A DNA stretch of 64,000 nt, from assembly GCF_011801145.1 (NCBI RefSeq), contig NZ_CP046172.1, positions 1,116,001 to 1,180,000 on the forward strand, in the 5' to 3' direction. The translations under genes and the position numbers were made by a program. This document shows, piece by piece, positions 58,205 to 64,000 of this stretch; position 1 is the stretch's first letter; each line of letters begins with the position of its first letter. The notes under the pieces are model-generated. The model saw only the letters and a program-made list of their open reading frames with translations, was not told where the DNA came from and searched no databases. The stretch comes from Nocardia arthritidis. GTDB taxonomy: Bacteria; Actinomycetota; Actinomycetes; Mycobacteriales; Mycobacteriaceae.

Positions 58205-60052
58205 GTGGGTTCGGAGACGCCGTCATGGTCGACATGGAAGAACGGTTCGCTCAAGCTGGATGCCAGTATTGCGGTCGACTGCGCCAACGCCTGTAAGGAA
58301 CTGATCCAAACGTTCGACACCCTGAGCAGGTACCTGAAGTCGGCCGAGAAGCTGAAAGGGCACGATCTCGGGGGGCTGGATTCGAGCGAGCGGCTGGCCA
58401 CCAGGTTCAACGACAAGATGCAGAGTCTGCTCGATACGGTGGATCAGCACATCAAGCTGGTCACCGATATGGGCGATACGTTCATCAACGCGGGCAAGAG
58501 GTATGCCGACACGGATTCGGGCTCGGCGGAGTGGTTCAAGCAGTTGAGCGACTTTTCGTTGAAACCGGACTCGTCGAAGAACACCACACTCTATCCGTCC
58601 TCGGGTACCCCGGCGAACCCGGGTGATGTGAAGGTTCCCGACAACTTGGTGCCGAAAAATCAGGTCGGCATGGACAAAGTGGATCTGGGTGTCGAGAATT
58701 ACCAGAGCATGTTGTGGGATCAGCTGATCAAGATGCGCGATTCGATAAATGTGAATCCACTGCGAACCGTGGCCTTCGTTTGGAAATGTATCGACGATAC
58801 GGCCGTGCCGAGCGCGACGAAAATTCGCGACTTGATGGATAGAACCAAGAAAGAAGATACCTGGCGCGGTGTCGGTGCGGACGCGGCTCGCGGTGCCGTT
58901 ACCCGGTACTTCGGCGAATTACAGGACCTGGCCAAGCAGTCGATGATGGTCAGCCGAAACGCCTCGTACACCGCCGATTATCTCGCCGCACTGTATTATG
59001 CGCTGGCTCCGATGCCGACCCAGGAGGTCGAGGGAGATCTCGCAAAATACCAGGGTTATTTCAATAGCATCTACGTCACGGGTATTCACAATACGGAGAA
59101 ATTGTTTCCGAAGCTGCCGCAGCCGTCCGGAATCCCGGGACCGAACGCGCAGGGCAGTAATGACGACAATCCGGGGAAGAACAACAAGGGGAACGGTTCC
59201 GATACGGACAAGGGCGGAAAGTCCGGTGGGAACGGCAAGGATGACACCGACGACGGCGGCAAGAACGACGCCAAGGGTGGCGGTGACGATAAAAAGCACG
59301 GCGGCGGTGGCGGCGGTTCCGAAGGGGGCGGCTCCGATGCCGAGAAGAAGGGCAAGGGTACCGGCCACGACGGTAAGAACGGTGCGGGCGGGCCGGGGCC
59401 GGGATCGGGCATCCATCCACCCGAGAAGTCGAAACCCGGTGCGCCCAAGACCGATCCCGCGAAATCGGACCCCGCGAAATCCGATCCGGCCATAACGGAT
59501 CCGGCGAAGGGCGACCCGAACGCACCCGGCCCGATCGGCACGCAACCGCGCATTGCGGCGAGCGATCCCTCGTCGGGCATGAATATGCTGACCCCGTTGA
59601 TCTCCGCGGTCACACAGGGCATACAGGCGGTCGGCCAGACGGTGCAGGGCGTCATTCAGGCCGAGTCCGCCAGGATCGCGGCGGGCCTGCCGGGTGACCA
59701 TCAGCTCGACGGAAAGCCGGACACCGATGAGATCAGGAAGGCGGGCGGTCCCGGCGGGCCGGGTAAGGCGGGCGCGCCGAACATTCCGCCGCCGCCCCGG
59801 CCGGTCGGCCCGGAAGCATCGAAACTCTTTCCGCGAGCGGCGCTTCCGAGTATCGACGGAAAGCTGCTCACCCCTCCCGGCAACTGGGGACCCGGATTGC
59901 CCGGCGGCATACCGGGTGTGCCCGTCACCGGCTCCGCGGCGAACCATTCCACCACGCACCAGGATGACACGAAGCTCAAGATTCCGGGCGAGGAGTTCCT
60001 GGAGGACTTCGGTATCGAACCCAGCGCGGTGAGGCCGGTGTTGGACGCATGA
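58205..60052 (+). CDS. Large ESX-type secretion substrate, paralogue 3
   Basis: A 615-residue, more diverged member of the substrate family. IAVDCANACKELI lies near residue 25. The WXG segment is DTWRGVGADAARGAVTRYF (about 220), followed by ASYTADYLAALYYALAPMP. A Gly/Asp/Lys-rich linker (about 315-400) comes next, then short DPAKSDPAK repeats. The C-terminal hallmarks MLTPLISAVTQGIQAV and ASKLFPRAALPSIDG parallel those of paralogues 1 and 2. The GTG start follows GAGGAGCA. It overlaps its EspG partner by ATGA. Confidence 0.75.
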   Translation: MGSETPSWSTWKNGSLKLDASIAVDCANACKELIQTFDTLSRYLKSAEKLKGHDLGGLDSSERLATRFNDKMQSLLDTVDQHIKLVTDMGDTFINAGKRYADTDSGSAEWFKQLSDFSLKPDSSKNTTLYPSSGTPANPGDVKVPDNLVPKNQVGMDKVDLGVENYQSMLWDQLIKMRDSINVNPLRTVAFVWKCIDDTAVPSATKIRDLMDRTKKEDTWRGVGADAARGAVTRYFGELQDLAKQSMMVSRNASYTADYLAALYYALAPMPTQEVEGDLAKYQGYFNSIYVTGIHNTEKLFPKLPQPSGIPGPNAQGSNDDNPGKNNKGNGSDTDKGGKSGGNGKDDTDDGGKNDAKGGGDDKKHGGGGGGSEGGGSDAEKKGKGTGHDGKNGAGGPGPGSGIHPPEKSKPGAPKTDPAKSDPAKSDPAITDPAKGDPNAPGPIGTQPRIAASDPSSGMNMLTPLISAVTQGIQAVGQTVQGVIQAESARIAAGLPGDHQLDGKPDTDEIRKAGGPGGPGKAGAPNIPPPPRPVGPEASKLFPRAALPSIDGKLLTPPGNWGPGLPGGIPGVPVTGSAANHSTTHQDDTKLKIPGEEFLEDFGIEPSAVRPVLDA

Positions 60053-60870
60053 ACGTCACCCGGACGTTCACCGATCTGGAGTTCGCGACGCTGTGGCGGC
60101 GCTACGCCGATGCGCCGCTGCCGTATCCGCTCATCTACGTGTCCAGGATTGCGGTGCTGTCGGACTACGAGGCGGCCCTCGCGCAGACCTGGGAACGGCT
60201 GTGCGGCACCGTCGAGGGCGAAACCGTCGGAGCCATCGAAACTTTGGGTAACCCAGACGTTTTCGTCTCGGTGCGCGGCTGGTGCGACCACGATATGGAC
60301 AATCCGGCGAAACGCATCCGGATCTGTGCCGTACGCAGCGGTGTGCGGGGCTATCTGATTACCCAGCTGCCCGGCGAAAGCATCTGGTACAGCGGCGGTT
60401 ACACGATCGCCGAATGCGATCCGAACGGGTTGGCCGCCGCGGTGGTCGCGGCGCTGCCCGCCGCCGAGGCGGGCAGGCGCGGGAACATACCGGTGTATAC
60501 GGCCACGTCGGGTGATGAGTACCGAGCGTTGATCTACGACAACGAAATTGTCGAAGGTATGCGGCAGAGCCGCGAATTCCTCGGCGCGCCCGCGACCATG
60601 ATGGGCGAGATCATTATCCGGCAGGGCCGGTCCATGTACGGGCCCCGCGGCATCATCGAGCGGATGTTGCGATGGCGCGATCTGCCCGGCGACGGGCGGT
60701 ACGTGATCGGAGCGGATGATCCGCCGGTCGCCATCGGCACCGGTGCGCGCCGGTTGACCGGACTCATCGGTGATGCGGTCGACATGATGATGTGCCGGGT
60801 CGAATCACATTGGGAGTCCGAAGAACCGAGTGGTGGCTGGACGAATCGAATGCGAGGTTCGACATGGTGA
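60049..60870 (+). CDS. EspG-family ESX secretion chaperone, copy 3
   Basis: A 273-residue EspG-like protein (TFTDLEFATLWRRYADAPLP, RGYLITQLPGESIWYSGGYT, MYGPRGIIERMLRWRDLPGD). It overlaps the upstream substrate by four bases and the following YezG-like gene by seven. The three substrate/EspG pairs have diverged in parallel, as expected for dedicated partners. Confidence 0.82.
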   Translation: MNVTRTFTDLEFATLWRRYADAPLPYPLIYVSRIAVLSDYEAALAQTWERLCGTVEGETVGAIETLGNPDVFVSVRGWCDHDMDNPAKRIRICAVRSGVRGYLITQLPGESIWYSGGYTIAECDPNGLAAAVVAALPAAEAGRRGNIPVYTATSGDEYRALIYDNEIVEGMRQSREFLGAPATMMGEIIIRQGRSMYGPRGIIERMLRWRDLPGDGRYVIGADDPPVAIGTGARRLTGLIGDAVDMMMCRVESHWESEEPSGGWTNRMRGSTW

Positions 60871-62267
60871 ATCAGCACACCGAGTTGATGCGCGAGCCGG
60901 GCGGTCCGTCGCCCGATGTCGCGTTCACGCTCGGTTTCGGCGAATCGCCGATGAGCGTTGCCGAACCGCGAACAGATCCGGTCGCCGCGGCTGATGTTCC
61001 GGTACCGGTCGAGGCTCGCGTGGCAGGCGACCATCCTGCGACCGATGCCGCCGCCCAACCGCTCGAGTCGGACCTTCGCACGGAGCCCGAACAGCCTGCG
61101 GTGGAAGAACTTTCCGAACCGAACTCGCCCGCCGCGTCCGACTCGGAAACCGAGCGACGGGCAGCCGAGCTGCTGCACGGCATCGTCACCGCCTTCGCGG
61201 CCGAGGCTCCACCCGGCTGGCGACGGCTCGATATCGTGCTTGCCCTTACCGTCGCGGGCGGCACCGGGCTCGCCTATTTCACCGACGCCGACGGTGATTC
61301 GGCTCCGATCCAGCCACCCGCCGCGGTGATCGAACTCGCACACGAGCACCGCGAGGTGACGGCGCGGCTTGCCGGTCGTCCGTGGCTACGAATGATGGTG
61401 CGCCGCACTGACTCCGGCGAGCAAGAGATCGAATACGACTACGGCGACGATCCCATCCCGGATGCGGACCGGCTGCCGCCGGACGCGTATCAGGCCGACC
61501 TGACGGCCTTTCCGCGCGCCCGGCTGCCGATCTGGTTGGCCGCGTACGTCAGTGAGTCGCACCGCCGGCTGCGCTCGCCGCAGCGGGCCATCAACTCATC
61601 CGACAGCGGAAAGTCCTCGCGGGCAGTCGAATTGCCGCCGCTCGCGGATATGTGGGCGCGCTGGGCGACGATTTCGGCCGCCTTCGTGGCGGTCGGTTCG
61701 CCGTGGGGGCCGCGAATGCTGGTGTCCGGCGGCTGGTTCGAGGGCAGTAAGTACGGCGGCAGCACCCTGTTCGTGCTGCCCGGTGGACGGGCGATACTGT
61801 CCGGCGGCACCGCGGACTCGGCGGCCTTGGACGCGGCATACAACGACGGCGCCGAGTTCCCGGAATTCTTTGTGGGGGCACCTGATTGGGTCGCCGACCC
61901 GGTGTTGAACGTGCGGGCCGAGCAGGGACTGCTCTCGTTCTGCTACTGGTGGGACGGCGACGGCTGGTATCACGGCGAGTCGCCGGACGCTGCGCGAATC
62001 AGCGATGCCGTTCCCGGCATGTGGACCGAGGAGACCACGATAGATGTGGTGTCCGTTGTGCTTTCGGCGCAGCGATCGACCGTTGCCGCGCTGGTGCGCG
62101 CGGCCGCATCGGATGGCGTCACCCGCGAAATGCTGCGCGAACTGCTCGACGGCAGCACCGCGCCGGAGGAAGGCGTCGAACTCGACTTCGCCGAAGCCTG
62201 GTACCAGCTTTCGCTGGCGGGCGTGATCCGGGACAAGGCAACAGATCCCGCGGCGGCAATGGAATGA
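60864..62267 (+). CDS. YezG-like immunity-type protein with two domains
   Basis: About 467 residues from ATG 60864, which overlaps the end of the EspG gene. After a disordered, acidic N-terminus, residues of about 105-235 (GWRRLDIVLALTVAGGTGLA; IEYDYGDDPIP; PRARLPIWLAAYVSE) resemble YezG/DUF600 immunity proteins found with T7SS-linked toxins. The C-terminal half (GPRMLVSGGWFEGSKYGGST; SFCYWWDGDGWYHGESPD) is a second, unrecognised domain. No toxin gene is adjacent, so it may be an orphan immunity gene, or its partner may lie beyond the window. Confidence 0.6.
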   Translation: MVNQHTELMREPGGPSPDVAFTLGFGESPMSVAEPRTDPVAAADVPVPVEARVAGDHPATDAAAQPLESDLRTEPEQPAVEELSEPNSPAASDSETERRAAELLHGIVTAFAAEAPPGWRRLDIVLALTVAGGTGLAYFTDADGDSAPIQPPAAVIELAHEHREVTARLAGRPWLRMMVRRTDSGEQEIEYDYGDDPIPDADRLPPDAYQADLTAFPRARLPIWLAAYVSESHRRLRSPQRAINSSDSGKSSRAVELPPLADMWARWATISAAFVAVGSPWGPRMLVSGGWFEGSKYGGSTLFVLPGGRAILSGGTADSAALDAAYNDGAEFPEFFVGAPDWVADPVLNVRAEQGLLSFCYWWDGDGWYHGESPDAARISDAVPGMWTEETTIDVVSVVLSAQRSTVAALVRAAASDGVTREMLRELLDGSTAPEEGVELDFAEAWYQLSLAGVIRDKATDPAAAME

Positions 62268-62272
62268 TCCGG

Positions 62273-62704
62273 CTACCCCTCGAGCATCAGTGTGACCGGC
62301 CCGTCGTTCACGAGTTCGACATGCATATGCGCACCGAACCGGCCGGTGGCCACCGTCGCGCCCAGTTCGCGCAGCGCCTGTGCGAAGGCGTCCACGAGCG
62401 GTTCGGCGACCGGACCCGGCGCCGCCGCGGACCAGGATGGCCTGCGGCCCTTGCGGGTATCGGCGTAGAGGGTGAACTGGCTGACCACCAGGATCGGTGC
62501 GTCGAGATCGGCGGCGGACCGTTCTTCGTCCAGGATGCGCAGCCGCCAGAGCTTGTCCGCCAACGTCTTCGCGGTGGTTTCGGTATCGGTGTGGGTGACG
62601 CCGACGAGGGCGACGAGGCCCTGCGTCGCCGGGTTGATCCGGCCGACGGTCTCGCCGTCGACGGTCACCCGCGCCGCCGTCACCCGCTGCACCAGTACTC
62701 GCAT
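62273..62704 (-). CDS. dtd: D-aminoacyl-tRNA deacylase
   Basis: A 143-residue DTD. The signature SQFTLYAD and the C-terminal [11 protein letters not shown] with its Gly-cisPro-like motif are both present. It hydrolyses D-amino acids (and Gly from tRNA-Ala) off mischarged tRNAs. It is a housekeeping gene embedded among secretion genes, convergent with the YezG-like gene (five bases apart) and divergent from the last substrate gene. Confidence 0.95.
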   Translation of the reverse strand: MRVLVQRVTAARVTVDGETVGRINPATQGLVALVGVTHTDTETTAKTLADKLWRLRILDEERSAADLDAPILVVSQFTLYADTRKGRRPSWSAAAPGPVAEPLVDAFAQALRELGATVATGRFGAHMHVELVNDGPVTLMLEG

Positions 62705-62780
62705 GCCGCGAGTTTTTCATCCGGGGTGTCGTATCGGTCGCGCGGGGGCCGGGGCGCGCGATTTTCGAAGGAGTGTCGAC

Positions 62781-64000
62781 GTGGTTGATAATCCGCCCAA
62801 GGGCCAGAATCCGCCGGACAAGCAGCCTCCGCCGGCAACGGATCCGCAGCCGAGCGATCTCGCGAAGGCGATCAAGGACAGATTGCTGAGCATTGATCCG
62901 TCCGTGGCGCTCGATTGTGCGAACGCGTGCGATGTGGCGATCGGCAAATTGTTGTTCGTCAAACAGAAATTCGCGGATTCGGCGCCCCTGCCCGTGCTCG
63001 GCGCACCGGGATCGGGTAAGGATCTGCGGGACGAGGTGAACAAGCGGACCGCCGCGATCATCGAGGTACTCGATGGATACGTAAAAGGGACAACCACGCT
63101 CGGCGAGAATTTCCTGGCTGCCGGAAAGGCGTTCACCACCACCGACAACTCCAACGCGGATGTCCTGAAGCAACTCGACGTCAAGAAGATGACTACGGTT
63201 CCCAAGGATTTCGGATACGATCCGATCGCGTACAACAAGCCGGACACGAAGGTTCCGGACGACAAACCCAGCGGCGGCAGCGACCCATCGGTGCGCATCG
63301 CGCTGGAGGCAGCCAGCCATATGGACTGGAATCAGCTCTTCGAGGTGCGGCAGATACTCGGCGGGTCGCCCAGCGCTTCGCAGAAGGTTTGGGATACGTA
63401 TGCGCTGTGGGAATGGGGCAAGAGAAGTGTCGATACCATGCGCCGAGATCTGAGCCAAACTCTGGCGACCGCGATAGCCAGCAAATGGAAGGGTGATGCG
63501 GCGGATGCCGCCGCAAAATTCTCCAAAAAGTATGCGGATAACTTCGGTGGAGTCGCCGAGAGTATGGAGAACTACTCGAAGACGCTGAAATACGTATCGG
63601 AGTACCTGTACACCACCCATGAGGCGATGCCGCCGGTGGATGAGGCAACGGCGCGGACCGGGACCGGTTCTACTTACAGTTATACTGCCGCGTCGGCGGC
63701 GGGCGGCCCAGGCGTCACCACTTATACCAATAGATACAACGTCGAATGTGACTTGCCCAAGTTTCAAAAGAATTTCCAGGAACACTACCTCGACGGTCTG
63801 ACGAATACGAAACCAGGGCTTGTCCAATTCACTCCTCCGTCGAACACCGGTCCCGGTCCCGGTCCCGGAAACACCACCGATGCCCCGCCACCGAACGACG
63901 GCACCCAGACGGGTCCCGGCCCTGGCACGAGCGATCTCGACAAGTACAAGGACGATCTGCAGAAATTGCTCAGCGGGCCCGGGCCGGGACTCGGCGAGCT
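62781..64000 (+). CDS. Large ESX-type secretion substrate, paralogue 4, 5' part
   Basis: Open frame from GTG 62781 (AAGGAG seven bases upstream) to the end of the window, at least 406 residues. A Pro-rich leader precedes VALDCANACDVAI (about residue 50). The WXG segment is SKWKGDAADAAAKFSKKYA (about 235), and YVSEYLYTTHEAMPP follows as in the other paralogues. A Gly/Pro linker begins near residue 355. Unlike the other three it has no 11-bp repeat array in its 76-base upstream gap, which it shares with divergent dtd. Its EspG partner would be expected just beyond the window. Confidence 0.72.
   Translation, partial: MVDNPPKGQNPPDKQPPPATDPQPSDLAKAIKDRLLSIDPSVALDCANACDVAIGKLLFVKQKFADSAPLPVLGAPGSGKDLRDEVNKRTAAIIEVLDGYVKGTTTLGENFLAAGKAFTTTDNSNADVLKQLDVKKMTTVPKDFGYDPIAYNKPDTKVPDDKPSGGSDPSVRIALEAASHMDWNQLFEVRQILGGSPSASQKVWDTYALWEWGKRSVDTMRRDLSQTLATAIASKWKGDAADAAAKFSKKYADNFGGVAESMENYSKTLKYVSEYLYTTHEAMPPVDEATARTGTGSTYSYTAASAAGGPGVTTYTNRYNVECDLPKFQKNFQEHYLDGLTNTKPGLVQFTPPSNTGPGPGPGNTTDAPPPNDGTQTGPGPGTSDLDKYKDDLQKLLSGPGPGLGE

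Overview
The window is high-GC actinobacterial DNA. A mycobactin/nocobactin-type siderophore assembly line beside the ribosomal-protein spc genes, EspG-type chaperones and WXG100-like secretion substrates point to a mycolic-acid actinomycete, most likely Nocardia. That assignment is an inference; no rRNA or marker comparison was possible.

Region 1 (1-18387) is siderophore biosynthesis and export. It begins inside an NRPS with an MbtB-like adenylation domain. Then follow a C-A-PCP-E-C terminal NRPS, a type II thioesterase, a stand-alone ketosynthase (MbtC-like) and an AT-KR-ACP PKS (MbtD-like), most of them overlapping by a few bases. A DrrA/DrrB/DrrB-type ABC exporter, a MAB_1171c-like membrane protein and a 14-TM MFS exporter come next. 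The MFS gene has a near-perfect 24-bp palindrome in its promoter and a strong terminator behind it.

Region 2 (18388-23944) holds a BacA/Rv1819c-like ABC transporter, a convergent Tat-lipoprotein M13 metallopeptidase, and a Clp_N-like gene interrupted by an in-frame TGA.

Region 3 (23945-33239) is the spc ribosomal operon. It is split between rpsZ and rpsH by a terminator, a VapBC-type toxin-antitoxin pair and a membrane GGDEF protein on the opposite strand. Each half has a nearly identical promoter. secY-adk-map follow a second strong terminator. As written, secY carries a one-base deletion near its C-terminus that should be checked against reads.

Region 4 (33558-35572) has a membrane protein, a SAM methyltransferase and a small conserved protein.

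Region 5 (about 35600-64000) is an orphan type VII (ESX) secretion effector island without any ESX core gene. Four paralogous large substrates share an N-terminal Asp-Cys-Ala-x-Ala-Cys motif, an internal WXG-containing helical segment and long Pro/Gly-rich linkers. Three of them are followed, with 4-bp overlap, by their own EspG-like chaperone; the fourth runs off the window. Between them lie two giant CpnT-like proteins, each grouped with a YbaB/EspL-like protein and a WXG100-like protein. One is a 2435-residue polymorphic toxin carrying calpain-like, OTU-like and C-terminal ADP-ribosyltransferase modules, followed by a candidate immunity gene. Five intergenic regions in this island carry direct repeats of TGAYN units spaced exactly 11 bp, usually ending about 85-100 bp before a start codon. 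They look like binding sites of one OmpR/PhoP- or SARP-type regulator controlling the whole island.
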